The notes: a model not told the origin generated them from the letters alone. Shown: positions 8,379 to 17,841, counted from the first letter of the stretch. The stretch is 64,000 nt of DNA from Candidatus Blautia intestinigallinarum (GCA_019112635.1 DXIX01000014.1:39661-103660), one strand, 5' to 3'. Numbers and translations: made by a program.

Positions 8379-10154
8379 CTAGGAATCCGCCTCCAGTTGT
8401 TTTGTCAGGTACCGCCCCACGATCCTGGAAAAATTGACAATGTCACGAATATAAGCAAAATCTTTGCCAAAAATTTTTTTCTCCGTTGCCAGATCTTTCT
8501 CCTCACCTGCGAAGACTCCAAGTACGCTCACACCCAGGTTCCGCAGTTTGCGGACTTCAAAACCGGTATCCCGGATTGCGTACTTACCCTGATAAGGCTG
8601 AGGATTTCTGGCATTTGGACGATTCACCACCACATCGTAGGGCTTCCCGTCACTTAAAATAATCATAATTTTCTTATCTTCACTCCGCTGCAGCAGATCA
8701 TACCCGGCGGCTTTGATTGCCAGTCCGTCCCGGTTATTGGAAGAAGTGATATAGTCAAACAGATTGGCATTCGCCTTCCGGTCATCATCATAGTCACGGA
8801 ATCTGTGAAGAACCGTATAATCCCAGAACGTACAAAAACTCAGAACTCTGTGCGGAATCTGCGCATTGCTCAGTGCCTCGCTGATAATATATCCCTGCAA
8901 AGCCACATCTCCCTGTCTGCTTCTCTGAGAACCGCTGGCATCCATCAGCACATCCACGACAAAGTCCGCAGAATTTGCCTTCAGCTCTCTCTGAAACACT
9001 TTCGCGTCTGAGGTTCTGCCAATTCTCCAGAGTCTGGACGGCACAATCTCTCCCCGGTCTGAGAGGACATAATCCGTCTCACTGCGAAGAACCAGAGATC
9101 TTTTCAGCATCTCGGTGAGCAGCGCGATATTTCTTTTTACAATCCGGTGTTTGTCATGGTAAGTCCACAGATTCTTATCTTTTTGTTTCTTGGCATATTC
9201 CAGCTGGTAATTGCGTTTCACCGGATTTTTCAGAATTCCTTCTGTATAATACAGACTACAGTCACCGTGTATGTCTCTGCACAGGTGGTAGTTCCGCCTT
9301 TTTTCTTCCAGAGGACTTAAGTAGGTCTTTCCAAAATTCAACTCCACATAGGTGTAAGCCTTTTCCAGTACTTTCGGGTCAAGCACCGTGATTTTATTTT
9401 TCACCCGGCGCTTCTCTTCCATCTCCTCGGTGACCTGGCTCTCCTCCAGATTGATCATATTCTCCGTGATCTTCTGCACATAACTCTCCAGAGCTTCCTC
9501 ATACATCTCCTCGGAGAGATAGTCTTCCCATCCAAACTCTGTCAGTTCTTCCAGAGTCACAGACAGCACCTTTTCCAGATCTCCGTGCTCATTTTCAAAC
9601 CAAGGATCCACAATCTTATTGTAAAGCTGATCAATCAGACGGATCAGATCCATGGTGTCCTGCGTGTCCTTCGCCTGATACACCACATTCATCCACTCCC
9701 GGATCTGATCTTCCACCTTGTAGCTGCCCTCGGTCTTCTCTTTTAAGAGAGCGAACTTCAGACGCCCCAGAGGACTCTTGGCCAGTATCTCAAACTCCTG
9801 ATCAATCATATCCAGAAAGGCCTGTCTGCGGATTCTCACGATTCCCGGGCGCTCTGAGGCGATTTTCTCTCCGATTGCCTCCTCAATACACAGCTGAGCG
9901 ATGGCTGTCAGAGGTGTCTCCAGCCCCTGCAGGAAAATTTTCTTGACCAGATACATCCCCAGAAGATCCTTGTCATAATACTTGGCAAAAGCTCCCTGCT
10001 TAATTCCATCGTACAGTGCCAGAGCTTTTGAGCGCAGAAAGGTCTCCACATTCGGTTTCATCTCCAGGGTATAATCCCCGCTGACCGTCCACAAAAGATT
10101 GCGTATCCGATTTTCCATCTCGATCTGATAATCATCTAAGATCATATCCTGCAT
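8379..10154 (-). CDS. VWA-domain protein, CobT/NorD-like partner of the adjacent AAA+ ATPase
   Basis: A 591-aa cytoplasmic protein with no signal peptide or membrane segment. The N-terminal ~370 residues are helical and charged. A C-terminal von Willebrand A domain starts near residue 395 with an intact MIDAS motif DASGSQRSRQG and later IILSDGKPYD. MoxR-type ATPases are generally found with such VWA partners and work as metal- or cofactor-insertion or maturation chaperones (NorQ/NorD, CobS/CobT, CoxD/CoxE). The gene starts 15 nt after the ATPase stop and is last in a likely dgk-glnN-moxR-vwa transcript. The SD AGAGAGGG supports the ATG at 10154. The client protein is unknown. Confidence 0.85.
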   Translation of the reverse strand: MQDMILDDYQIEMENRIRNLLWTVSGDYTLEMKPNVETFLRSKALALYDGIKQGAFAKYYDKDLLGMYLVKKIFLQGLETPLTAIAQLCIEEAIGEKIASERPGIVRIRRQAFLDMIDQEFEILAKSPLGRLKFALLKEKTEGSYKVEDQIREWMNVVYQAKDTQDTMDLIRLIDQLYNKIVDPWFENEHGDLEKVLSVTLEELTEFGWEDYLSEEMYEEALESYVQKITENMINLEESQVTEEMEEKRRVKNKITVLDPKVLEKAYTYVELNFGKTYLSPLEEKRRNYHLCRDIHGDCSLYYTEGILKNPVKRNYQLEYAKKQKDKNLWTYHDKHRIVKRNIALLTEMLKRSLVLRSETDYVLSDRGEIVPSRLWRIGRTSDAKVFQRELKANSADFVVDVLMDASGSQRSRQGDVALQGYIISEALSNAQIPHRVLSFCTFWDYTVLHRFRDYDDDRKANANLFDYITSSNNRDGLAIKAAGYDLLQRSEDKKIMIILSDGKPYDVVVNRPNARNPQPYQGKYAIRDTGFEVRKLRNLGVSVLGVFAGEEKDLATEKKIFGKDFAYIRDIVNFSRIVGRYLTKQLEADS

Positions 10155-10169
10155 CTTTTTCCCTCTCTA

Positions 10170-11090
10170 TCAATCCTGGTATACCTGAGACCTGGTCCAA
10201 TCCTCCGGAATACGGGTCATCACCACATCTTCCACAATCTCTTTTTCAAACACGTCAAAAGTCTTATTGACAATTCCCATCCGCACAGCTTTCAGTGGCT
10301 CCAGTCCGGCATCCACAATTCTCATAGCTGCCAGCAGTCCGCGCAGGTCCAATGCTTTTGTGGATATCTCACTGTTCAGAGCCTTCAGCTGAAGATCCAA
10401 AAACAGCCCGATAAACTGCTGCACTGCCTCCTGACGGGCATTGGGAAACATCTGGTCGAAGATAAACTGCAGAGTCTCCTCATTCTGAGGCGGCATGTCA
10501 ATCACCAGGAATCTGGAGACCAGAGCCTCATTCAGCTCCTTGGTTCCTGCGTATCCATAATTCATGGTTCCGATAAATCTGGCCGCGGGATGAAGATCAA
10601 TCTTCTCATATCCTGGGACATCGATGCTTCTCCGGTAATCCAAGGTGGCATGGAGAACCGAGACCGCATCGTTCTTAGCCATATTGATCTCATCCAGGAT
10701 GCCAAATCCGCCATACTGGGCGCAGCAGTAAATACTTCCTTTTCGAAGCTGCACTTCATTGTTGACAAAGGTATCTGTCCCGATCAGATCGCCGCTGTTT
10801 GTGTTCACATGAAAGGACACATTGTAGGTAGGGCGTCCGAAAATATAGGCCAGATTCTCTGCCAGAATATTTTTTCCAGTGGCCTTTGGCCCTGTCAGAA
10901 GAAGATTTTCTCCTTCCAGCAGTGCCGCAATGGCCATCTCTAAAATGTCTTTTCCATAAAATGGTATGTTCGGCTTGATAATTCTCGACGTCACACTCTC
11001 GTCCACAGTATAGCTCTCGCGGAACTGACGCACAGACTCAATCAAAACCGGATTCACATTCTGATCTTCCAGAAATTTCAAATCGTTCAT
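10170..11090 (-). CDS. MoxR/CobS-type AAA+ ATPase
   Basis: A 306-aa AAA+ module. Walker A is GPKATGKN (~67-74), where the usual Thr/Ser after Lys is Asn. Walker B is GILDEINM, sensor 1 is FIGTMNYGY, and the arginine-finger region is ALVSRFLVID. This is the compact MoxR/NorQ/CobS architecture that remodels a target protein with a VWA partner. It lies 10 nt downstream of glutamine synthetase and 15 nt upstream of the VWA gene, so all three appear co-transcribed. Whether the GKN variant changes ATP binding cannot be judged here. Confidence 0.88.
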   Translation of the reverse strand: MNDLKFLEDQNVNPVLIESVRQFRESYTVDESVTSRIIKPNIPFYGKDILEMAIAALLEGENLLLTGPKATGKNILAENLAYIFGRPTYNVSFHVNTNSGDLIGTDTFVNNEVQLRKGSIYCCAQYGGFGILDEINMAKNDAVSVLHATLDYRRSIDVPGYEKIDLHPAARFIGTMNYGYAGTKELNEALVSRFLVIDMPPQNEETLQFIFDQMFPNARQEAVQQFIGLFLDLQLKALNSEISTKALDLRGLLAAMRIVDAGLEPLKAVRMGIVNKTFDVFEKEIVEDVVMTRIPEDWTRSQVYQD

Positions 11091-11100
11091 CTCAATCTCC

Positions 11101-13215
11101 TTATACTTCGAAAATCAGATCGCCGTAAGAAGGCATCGGCCATACTTTCTTATCCACCAGGATTTCCAGCGCATCCACCGGAGTACGCAGATCTGCCATG
11201 GCAGGAATAACGGTATCTTTGTAGTAAATTGCCCTCTCTCTTCCATCTTCCATAGCTGCGGCGATATCGGTCACCTCATTTAAATGATGAAGAGCTTCGT
11301 TTACCTTCTTGAGGTGCTGTGTACATTTCTTCAAAATATCTGTCTGAACGCTCACATCCATTCCCTCGATCGAGCCGACAGAATGCACGGAATCTGCCAC
11401 TGTGGTGGTATAACGAATGACGGCTGGTATGATCTGCTTGGTAGTCATATTAATCATGGTCCTCGCCTCAATGTTCACCGCTTTGGCGTAAGATTCATAC
11501 TGAATCTCAGCACGGGATTCCAGCTCTGCGCGGCTGAACACTTTAAATGTCTCGAACAGCTTAATTGCCTTCGGTGTGGTAAGCGCCGGAATGGCATCTA
11601 CCATTGTCGGCAGATTAGGAAGTCCTCTTCTCTTGGCTTCCTCTTCCCACTCCTTGGAATAGCCATTTCCATTGAAGACGATCCGCTGGTGATCTGTCGC
11701 AAACTCTTTGATGATATCATGGACTTCCAGATCACGATCCTGTGCCTTTTCCAGACGTTCATTGACCTCACGGAATACCTCTGCGGTGATGGTGTTCAGA
11801 ACAATGTTGCAGGAGGCAATGGAGTCTCTGGATCCCACCATACGGAATTCAAATTTATTACCAGTAAACGCAAAAGGAGAAGTACGGTTCCGGTCTGTGG
11901 CGTCTTTTACCAGATCCGGAAGTGTACGCACACCTGTCTCCAGTCTTCCGCCTTTTTTACTTCTCGTGGCAGTTCCAGTAGTAATCAGCTGCTCCAGCAC
12001 GTCCCCCAGCTGCTCTCCCAGGAATACGGAGATCACTGCCGGTGGTGCCTCGTTTCCGCCCAGACGCTGGTCATTTCCCACATCAGCGGCAGATTCTCTG
12101 AGGAGATCCGCATGTACGTCCACTGCCTTCAGAATACAGGTAAGCACCAAGAGGAACTGGATATTCTCGTGAGGAGTCTTTCCAGGATCCAGCAGGTTAA
12201 TTCCGTCATCCGTGGTCAGAGACCAGTTGTTATGTTTTCCGGAACCATTGATACCCTGGAATGGCTTCTCATGGAGCAGACAGCGCATACCGTGACGGCT
12301 TGCCACTTTTTTCAGTGTTCTCATAATAATCTGGTTATGATCCACAGCGATATTCACCGGCGCGTAAATCGGTGCCAGCTCATGCTGAGCGGGAGCCACC
12401 TCGTTGTGCTGTGTCTTCGCTGTGACGCCCAGCTTCCAGAGCTCTTCATTGACTTCCTTCATATATCCGGCAACTCTCTGACGCACCACGCCAAAATAAT
12501 GGTCATCCATCTCCTGCCCTTTCGGCGGCATCGCGCCGAATAAAGTCCTGCCTGTGTAGATCAGATCCTTTCTCTGCAGGTATTTCGCCTTGTCGATCAG
12601 GAAATATTCCTGCTCCGCACCCACAGACGGAGTGACCTTCTTGGAAGTAGTGTTGCCGAACAGGCGCAGAAGTCTCAGCGCTTCCCGGTTAATCGCCTCC
12701 ATGGAACGCAAAAGCGGTGTCTTCTGATCCAGCGCCTCTCCGGTATAGGAACAGAAAGCGGTGGGAATACACAGGATTGCTCCGGCAGCATCGTGACGCA
12801 CAAACGCAGGAGAAGTACAATCCCAGGCGGTGTAGCCTCTTGCCTCAAAGGTCGCCCGCAGTCCTCCGGACGGGAATGAGGAGGCATCCGGCTCTCCCTT
12901 GATCAGTTCTTTCCCTGAAAAACTCATCAGGACTTTTCCATTCTCCATCGGTGCTGTGATAAAAGCATCGTGTTTCTCCGCAGTCAGTCCTGTCATAGGC
13001 TGGAACCAATGGGTGTAATGGGTTGCTCCCTTTTCAATTGCCCACTCTTTCATCTCATGGGCTACCACGTCTGCAATCTCCAGAGAAAGTTCTTTGCCTT
13101 CCTCAATGGTTTTCTTCAGCTCTTTGTAGACTTTTTTGGGCAGACGCTCCTGCATCACAGAGTCATTAAACACGTCCTGTCCAAAAATTTCTGACACATT
13201 TACAAATTCACTCAT
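11101..13215 (-). CDS. glnN: Glutamine synthetase type III
   Basis: A ~704-aa GSIII, larger than the ~450-aa GSI enzymes. It condenses glutamate and ammonia with ATP. Recognisable segments are VGAEQEYFLID, NEVAPAQHELAPIY, NGSGKHNNWS and a late FRMVGSRDSIAS. The track start gives two nearby ATGs; the second (13215) is 8 nt from the SD AAAGGA and is preferred, while the first is only 2 nt from it. It lies 40 nt downstream of a lipid kinase and 10 nt upstream of a MoxR-type ATPase. No PII or GlnR gene is nearby. Confidence 0.95.
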   Translation of the reverse strand: MSEFVNVSEIFGQDVFNDSVMQERLPKKVYKELKKTIEEGKELSLEIADVVAHEMKEWAIEKGATHYTHWFQPMTGLTAEKHDAFITAPMENGKVLMSFSGKELIKGEPDASSFPSGGLRATFEARGYTAWDCTSPAFVRHDAAGAILCIPTAFCSYTGEALDQKTPLLRSMEAINREALRLLRLFGNTTSKKVTPSVGAEQEYFLIDKAKYLQRKDLIYTGRTLFGAMPPKGQEMDDHYFGVVRQRVAGYMKEVNEELWKLGVTAKTQHNEVAPAQHELAPIYAPVNIAVDHNQIIMRTLKKVASRHGMRCLLHEKPFQGINGSGKHNNWSLTTDDGINLLDPGKTPHENIQFLLVLTCILKAVDVHADLLRESAADVGNDQRLGGNEAPPAVISVFLGEQLGDVLEQLITTGTATRSKKGGRLETGVRTLPDLVKDATDRNRTSPFAFTGNKFEFRMVGSRDSIASCNIVLNTITAEVFREVNERLEKAQDRDLEVHDIIKEFATDHQRIVFNGNGYSKEWEEEAKRRGLPNLPTMVDAIPALTTPKAIKLFETFKVFSRAELESRAEIQYESYAKAVNIEARTMINMTTKQIIPAVIRYTTTVADSVHSVGSIEGMDVSVQTDILKKCTQHLKKVNEALHHLNEVTDIAAAMEDGRERAIYYKDTVIPAMADLRTPVDALEILVDKKVWPMPSYGDLIFEV

Positions 13216-13255
13216 GTCCATATTCCTTTCTCTTTGCTGTTCTTCAGTTTCTCTC

Positions 13256-14182
13256 CTATGTCGTCTTTCTGGTACTCAGTTTTTTCGTCTCTTTGCTTTT
13301 CAGACAAATATTCAAAGCCCGGTGGCAATTTTGAATCACCACATGATCCGGACGTCCGCCGTATTCTCCGTCCAATGTCCAAGGTGTCGGCACATCCGAC
13401 TCAATCTTCAGGCAGCTTGCCTTAAACGAATAAATCATATCGGTATTGTCTTCCTGTGTCAAGAGCGCCGTGACAATCTCCTGCATCTCCAGGGGATTCT
13501 TCGGCTTTTTGATCAGAGTCACCTCGAAAAGTCCATCGTTCATATCCACATTCTTGCCTGTCAGATGTTTGAATCCTCCCACAGAACGGGAATTTGAGAT
13601 CATGCCATAGATGAAGTCTTCCTCGTACACAGTGTCTTCCGTCTCCACTCTCATATGAATAGATTTGATATCGAAGATTCTCTTGACGCCCTCCAGCACG
13701 TAGGCCACATGTCCCAGTACATTTTTCAGATCCTGATCTGTCTTGTAAGAGACGTCTGTGAAAAGGCCGAAGGCCGCCACGTAGGCAAAAATCGCATCGT
13801 TGAATTTGCCGATATCGCAGCGGTAGATATGTCCTTCCATGATTATCTGCGCAGCTTTCAACATATTCTTCGGTATAAACAGACTGTTGGCAAAATCATT
13901 TGTACTTCCGGCAGGTATATATCCAATGGGAAGGCTGTCATTCACCTCATTAATTCCGGATACCACCTCATCCAGGGTTCCATCTCCTCCACTGCATACG
14001 ATCATGTCCACCCGGTTGGCATACTTTCTGGCCTGTTCATAAGCATCCCGCGCTCTCTGCGTGGGATAGATAATCACTTCCCATCCATGTTTGACAAAAA
14101 TGTCCACAATGTCCATCAGATGCTGCTTAATCTGTCCCTTTCCGGCACGGGGATTAAACACAAACAACATTCTCTTTTCCAT
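13256..14182 (-). CDS. Diacylglycerol kinase-family lipid kinase
   Basis: A 308-aa protein of the YegS/DgkB type. It starts with MLFVFNPRAGKG and has the catalytic nucleotide-binding motif SGGDGTLDEV near residue 80 and YIPAGSTNDFA about 30 residues later. It phosphorylates diacylglycerol or a related lipid, probably at the inner membrane face, recycling lipids from lipoteichoic acid synthesis. It is the first gene of the block leading into glnN (40 nt gap). A candidate promoter lies just upstream. The exact substrate is not shown by the sequence. Confidence 0.88.
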   Translation of the reverse strand: MEKRMLFVFNPRAGKGQIKQHLMDIVDIFVKHGWEVIIYPTQRARDAYEQARKYANRVDMIVCSGGDGTLDEVVSGINEVNDSLPIGYIPAGSTNDFANSLFIPKNMLKAAQIIMEGHIYRCDIGKFNDAIFAYVAAFGLFTDVSYKTDQDLKNVLGHVAYVLEGVKRIFDIKSIHMRVETEDTVYEEDFIYGMISNSRSVGGFKHLTGKNVDMNDGLFEVTLIKKPKNPLEMQEIVTALLTQEDNTDMIYSFKASCLKIESDVPTPWTLDGEYGGRPDHVVIQNCHRALNICLKSKETKKLSTRKTT

Positions 14183-14218
14183 GAGCCACTTCCTTACCTT
14201 TTACTCATACTTCGTACT

Positions 14219-14247
14219 ATTTTACTACGGGGACAAAAATCCTGCAA
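14219..14247 (-). promoter_or_regulatory. Candidate promoter of the lipid kinase-glnN-moxR-vwa block
   Basis: Minus strand TTGCAG - 17 nt - TAAAAT, 36 nt before the kinase start. The -35 is weak (3 of 6) and the -10 is good (5 of 6). Confidence 0.4.
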
Positions 14248-14262
14248 GAAAAAACAAATTTG

Positions 14263-14296
14263 AAAAAAGAGGGTACTGCTCTCACAGCACCCTCTT
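14263..14296 (-). terminator. Terminator of the alpha ribosomal operon
   Basis: Minus strand AAGAGGGTGCTG / CAGTACCCTCTT hairpin followed by TTTTTT, 10 nt after the rplQ stop. This closes the rpmJ/rpsM...rplQ transcript. Confidence 0.8.
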
Positions 14297-14305
14297 GTAC
14301 TTCAA

Positions 14306-14842
14306 TTATACCAACTCTAATACCACTTCCATAGCTGCATCGCCTTTACGCGGTCCGATCTTGATGATTCTTGTGTATCCACCGTTACGGTTCACATACT
14401 TCGGAGCGATCTCATCGAACATCTTTGCAACCATGTCGATCTCTTTTGTATTTTTCTTTCTTCCAGCAGCTTTTGCAGGAACTTCTTTCACCGGATAGAA
14501 GACTTTCATCATCTGTCTTCTTGCGTGAAGTCTGGAAGGAGCATCCTTCTTGATCTCTTTCTGAACTTCATCATAAACGGTTTTCTTCTTGCCGTCTACT
14601 ACTTCTTTTACTCTCTTGCCGTCAGCATCTTTGCGCGGAACTTTTGCTGTTACAGTAACAGTCTCGAAATTGTCTTTCTCGCGAACTGCCATTGCAATCA
14701 GTCCCTCAGCAATTTTGCGTACTTCTTTTGCTTTGCTCTCGGTGGTGATAATTTTGCCATGGTACAGCAGGCTGGTTACCTGGCTTCTCAGTAATGCTTT
14801 TCTCTGGTCAGAAGTTCTGCCCAATTTTCTATATTTTGCCAT
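14306..14842 (-). CDS. rplQ: 50S ribosomal protein L17, extended form
   Basis: The start is MAKYRKLGRTSDQR, placed 6 nt after GGAGG; the 201-aa track ORF is overextended. At 178 aa it is about 50-60 residues longer than the usual ~120-aa L17. The extra part is a charged segment around residues 75-130 (VPRKDADGKRVKEVVDGKKK and KKDAPSRLHARRQ), inserted before the conserved C-terminal NGGYTRIIKIGPRKGD. It is the last gene of the alpha operon, 75 nt after rpoA. Confidence 0.95.
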   Translation of the reverse strand: MAKYRKLGRTSDQRKALLRSQVTSLLYHGKIITTESKAKEVRKIAEGLIAMAVREKDNFETVTVTAKVPRKDADGKRVKEVVDGKKKTVYDEVQKEIKKDAPSRLHARRQMMKVFYPVKEVPAKAAGRKKNTKEIDMVAKMFDEIAPKYVNRNGGYTRIIKIGPRKGDAAMEVVLELV

Positions 14843-14917
14843 TTTCATCCTCCATCTGTGGAACAATATATCACGCTTCTTCGGTCTTACTGATATATTG
14901 TCAGCACCCACTTATTT

Positions 14918-15877
14918 TTACTCTTCTGATGGCTGCAGCTGCAGTCCCAGCTCTTTTAACTTCGCCAGTACTTCCTCCAGTGACTTACGTCCCAGGTTAC
15001 GAACTTTCATCATATCCTCGGAAGTACGGTTGCACAACTCTTCTACGGTATTGATTCCGGCTCTCTTCAGACAATTGTAAGAACGTACGGACAGTTCCAG
15101 CTCATCAATACTCATCTCCAGAACCTTCTCTTTTTCATTGTCCTCTTTCTCGATCATGACTTCTGCTGTCTTCGCATTTTCGGAAAGATCAATGAACAAG
15201 CTTAAGTGTTCACTCAATACTTTTGCTGCCAGGCTGACTGCCTCATCCGGATCCAACGTTCCATTTGTATATACGTCCAACGTCAGTTTATCATAATCTG
15301 TAATCTGACCAACACGGGTATTCTCCACTACCAGGTTCACCCGGTCAACCGGAGTGTAAATGGCATCCACAGCGATCACACCGATCGGCATATCATCGGA
15401 TTTGCCTTTCTCTGCGCTCACATAGCCTCTGCCCTTGGTGATTGTCAGCTCCATCGCAAGTCTGCAGTCTTTGCCGCCGTTAAGCGTCGCAATAACCTGA
15501 TCCGGATTCATAATCTCAATATCCTGATCTGCCTGGATATCAGCTGCAGTCACAACACCCTTGCCCTCGCACTCAATGTACGCGGTCTTCGGCTCGTTGT
15601 CATTGCTCTTATTCTTGATTGCCAGACTCTTCAGATTCAGGATGATCTCACTGACATCTTCCTTCACACCCGGAATTGAGCTGAATTCATGAAGCACGCC
15701 ATCGATCTTCACCTGGCTCACCGCAGCTCCCGGAAGAGAAGAAAGCATAATTCTTCTCAGGGAGTTTCCCAAAGTTGTTCCATATCCTCTCTCCAGAGGC
15801 TCAACTACAAATCTGCCGTATTTTTTATCTTCAGAGATTTCAGTAATTTCAATTTTGGGTTTGTTAAAATCAAACAC
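14918..15877 (-). CDS. rpoA: RNA polymerase alpha subunit
   Basis: A 319-aa alpha subunit. The N-terminal assembly domain begins [11 protein letters not shown], with [20 protein letters not shown] at the dimer interface. The C-terminal domain (~250-310) contains [14 protein letters not shown] and the [11 protein letters not shown] helix-hairpin segment that binds UP elements and activators. It sits between rpsD and rplQ, the standard alpha-operon order. Confidence 0.98.
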   Translation of the reverse strand: MFDFNKPKIEITEISEDKKYGRFVVEPLERGYGTTLGNSLRRIMLSSLPGAAVSQVKIDGVLHEFSSIPGVKEDVSEIILNLKSLAIKNKSNDNEPKTAYIECEGKGVVTAADIQADQDIEIMNPDQVIATLNGGKDCRLAMELTITKGRGYVSAEKGKSDDMPIGVIAVDAIYTPVDRVNLVVENTRVGQITDYDKLTLDVYTNGTLDPDEAVSLAAKVLSEHLSLFIDLSENAKTAEVMIEKEDNEKEKVLEMSIDELELSVRSYNCLKRAGINTVEELCNRTSEDMMKVRNLGRKSLEEVLAKLKELGLQLQPSEE

Positions 15878-15935
15878 TTATAAGGTCCCTCCTTCTGGGC
15901 TTCTTTCATTTTGAGGGTACTAATACAAATTATGA

Positions 15936-16529
15936 TTATTTGGAGTACAACTCGACGATAAGCATCTCGTTTACAGGTACATCAATGATGTCTCTGGTAG
16001 GCAGCTCTTTCACTGTACCTCTCAATGCTTCCTGGTCTACATCCAGCCATTCCGGAACCAGTCTTCCGCCTGTAACCTCCAGAATTCCTTTGTATCTCTC
16101 GGAACCTTTACATTTCTCTTTTACTTCGATCACATCTCCTGCTTTTACCAGGTAAGATGGGATGTTTACAACTTTACCGTTCACGGTAATATGTTTGTGA
16201 TCTACGATCTGTCTTGCTTCTCTTCTGGTTCTTGCAAATCCCATACGGAATACAATGTTATCCAGTCTGCTCTCCAGAAGCACCATCAGGTTCTCACCTG
16301 TCTGGCCCTGCATTTTATCTGCTTTCTTATAGTAGTTGCGGAAAGGTTTTTCCAGAACTCCATAAATGAATTTTGCTTTCTGTTTTTCTCTCAGCTGCAG
16401 GCCGTACTCAGACATCTTACGGTTGGTACGTTTCAGCTGTCTGGTTGATTTTTTATCAATTCCCAAGTAGATTGGGTCCAGATCCAGAGATCTGCATCTT
16501 TTCAGAACCGGCACTCTATTTACTGCCAT
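15936..16529 (-). CDS. rpsD: 30S ribosomal protein S4
   Basis: A 197-aa S4 with an S4 RNA-binding domain (RLDNIVFRMGFARTRREARQ). It lacks the N-terminal zinc cysteines (it has RSLDLDPIYLG), so it is the C-minus form. It is a primary 16S rRNA binder and, in E. coli, the autorepressor of the alpha operon. In Bacillus rpsD is a separate gene; here it lies inside the operon, which makes the long leader before rpsM a natural target. Confidence 0.97.
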   Translation of the reverse strand: MAVNRVPVLKRCRSLDLDPIYLGIDKKSTRQLKRTNRKMSEYGLQLREKQKAKFIYGVLEKPFRNYYKKADKMQGQTGENLMVLLESRLDNIVFRMGFARTRREARQIVDHKHITVNGKVVNIPSYLVKAGDVIEVKEKCKGSERYKGILEVTGGRLVPEWLDVDQEALRGTVKELPTRDIIDVPVNEMLIVELYSK

Positions 16530-16546
16530 GATTAGCTACCTCCTAA

Positions 16547-16939
16547 TTATACTCTTCTGCGTTTTGGTGGACGACAACCGTTGTGTGGAACTGGTGTCAC
16601 GTCACGGATACTGGTTACTTCCAGGCCGCATGCCTGAAGCGCACGGATAGCAGCTTCTCTTCCGGAACCTGGTCCTTTTACCATTACGTCTACAGTTTTC
16701 AATCCATGAATCAGAGCAGCTTTGGTAGCTGTCTCAGCAGCCATCTGAGCTGCATAAGGGGTAGATTTCCTTGAACCTTTAAATCCCAGACCACCGGCAC
16801 TTGCCCATGAAAGAGCGTTTCCTTCAGTATCTGTCAGTGTAACAATGGTGTTATTGAAAGAAGACTGAATATGTGCCTGTCCGCGTTCAACGTTTTTCTT
16901 GACACGACGTTTTGTCGTTTTCTTAGTCACTTTTGCCAT
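16547..16939 (-). CDS. rpsK: 30S ribosomal protein S11
   Basis: A 130-aa protein with the standard [19 protein letters not shown] start region and the C-terminal [11 protein letters not shown]. It lies on the small-subunit platform. Downstream of rpsM and 17 nt upstream of rpsD. Confidence 0.98.
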   Translation of the reverse strand: MAKVTKKTTKRRVKKNVERGQAHIQSSFNNTIVTLTDTEGNALSWASAGGLGFKGSRKSTPYAAQMAAETATKAALIHGLKTVDVMVKGPGSGREAAIRALQACGLEVTSIRDVTPVPHNGCRPPKRRRV

Positions 16940-16971
16940 TTTAAAACTAACCTACTCTTTCCTAATACTTA

Positions 16972-17340
16972 TTATTTCTTCTTATTTGCAACAGTTCTCT
17001 TAGGACCTTTTCTGGTTCTTGCGTTTGTCTTGGTCTTCTGGCCACGAACCGGAAGTCCTTTTCTATGACGGATACCTCTGTAGCATCCGATCTCCTGAAG
17101 TCTCTTGATGTTCAGAGCGATCTCTCTTCTCAGATCACCTTCCACCATCATGGTCTCATCGATCACTTCACGGATTCTGTTCACTTCTTCATCAGTCAGA
17201 TCTCTGACACGAGTGTCAGGATTTACTTTCGCATCTGCCAGGATGCGGGTTGCGCTTGGTCTGCCGATTCCATAGATATAGGTCAGACCGATCTCTACAC
17301 GTTTGTCTCTTGGTAAGTCTACACCAGCTATACGAGCCAT
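16972..17340 (-). CDS. rpsM: 30S ribosomal protein S13
   Basis: The correct start is [14 protein letters not shown] (17340), after SD GGAGGAATATTAC; the 142-aa track ORF includes 20 leader codons. The 122-aa product has the usual helix-two-turn-helix ([14 protein letters not shown]) and a basic C-terminal tail ([14 protein letters not shown]). It contacts the head of the small subunit and the P-site tRNA. It is the first gene after a 316-nt spacer. Confidence 0.98.
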   Translation of the reverse strand: MARIAGVDLPRDKRVEIGLTYIYGIGRPSATRILADAKVNPDTRVRDLTDEEVNRIREVIDETMMVEGDLRREIALNIKRLQEIGCYRGIRHRKGLPVRGQKTKTNARTRKGPKRTVANKKK

Positions 17341-17656
17341 GTAATATTCCTCCATCTTTCTACAGAAAGCCTGCTTCGTACGCCACGTATGGAACTCCAT
17401 ACGGTGAAATGGGACGTATCTTCCGCCGCTCTCAGTTAATATTGTTCCTAATTGGGGTGTCTCGGTATCACACCCAGCTACGGGAACCTCCCCCGTAACC
17501 TTTCCGATTGACTGGCCTTAGCCCGTCGTATCCTGAAAAGGATCTCCGAAATAGCCTCTCGGTATTAGGCAATATAATATTTAAACAGTGTGAACAACGC
17601 TTCCGGGTGTTCCCACTGCAGCCGCCTAAATACGCACAAACTGTCCTGGTCGGAAA
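17341..17656 (-). promoter_or_regulatory. Structured RNA leader between rpmJ and rpsM (candidate S4-responsive)
   Basis: 316 nt without a gene, where the usual gap is a few tens of nt. The minus-strand RNA holds many perfect or near-perfect stems: TTAGGC/GCCTAA enclosing CAGTGGGAAC/GTTCACACTG, ATCCT-TTTC-AGGAT, TACGGG/CCCGTA, GGGTGT/ACACCC, CGTATGG-AGTT-CCATACG and CTTTC-TGTA-GAAAG just before the SD. No ORF with an SD was found inside. The position before rpsM and the presence of rpsD in the operon suggest autogenous control by S4, as in the E. coli alpha operon, but the primary sequence does not resemble that leader. Confidence 0.6.
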
Positions 17657-17770
17657 TTAACCCTGACGCTGTTTGTGTTTCGGATTTTCACAGATTACTC
17701 TGATGCTTCCTTTTCTCTTGATAATCTTGCATTTTTCGCAAATCGGTTTCACAGATGATCTTACTTTCAC
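17657..17770 (-). CDS. rpmJ: 50S ribosomal protein L36 (not in ORF track)
   Basis: 37 codons starting at GTG, with SD AGGAGG 7 nt upstream. It translates to (M)[16 protein letters not shown] followed by [20 protein letters not shown]. The zinc ligands CxxC...C...H are all present (C+ form). It is too short for the supplied ORF list. It is the first gene of the transcript from the promoter at 17842-17870 and is separated from infA by the LysR/M20 cassette. Confidence 0.96.
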   Translation of the reverse strand: MKVRSSVKPICEKCKIIKRKGSIRVICENPKHKQRQG

Positions 17771-17841
17771 CGGAAATCCTCCTTTCCAAATTTGCTGATT
17801 TTGGGCAGAGTAACTCTGTCCTGTCACAAAGTACGCTTAAC

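Noticed and set aside
11284-12543. 419-aa plus-strand ORF
   Set aside because: Lies entirely antisense to glnN, which has full family motifs. The translation shows no domain, has no SD, and follows the codon bias of the opposite strand.
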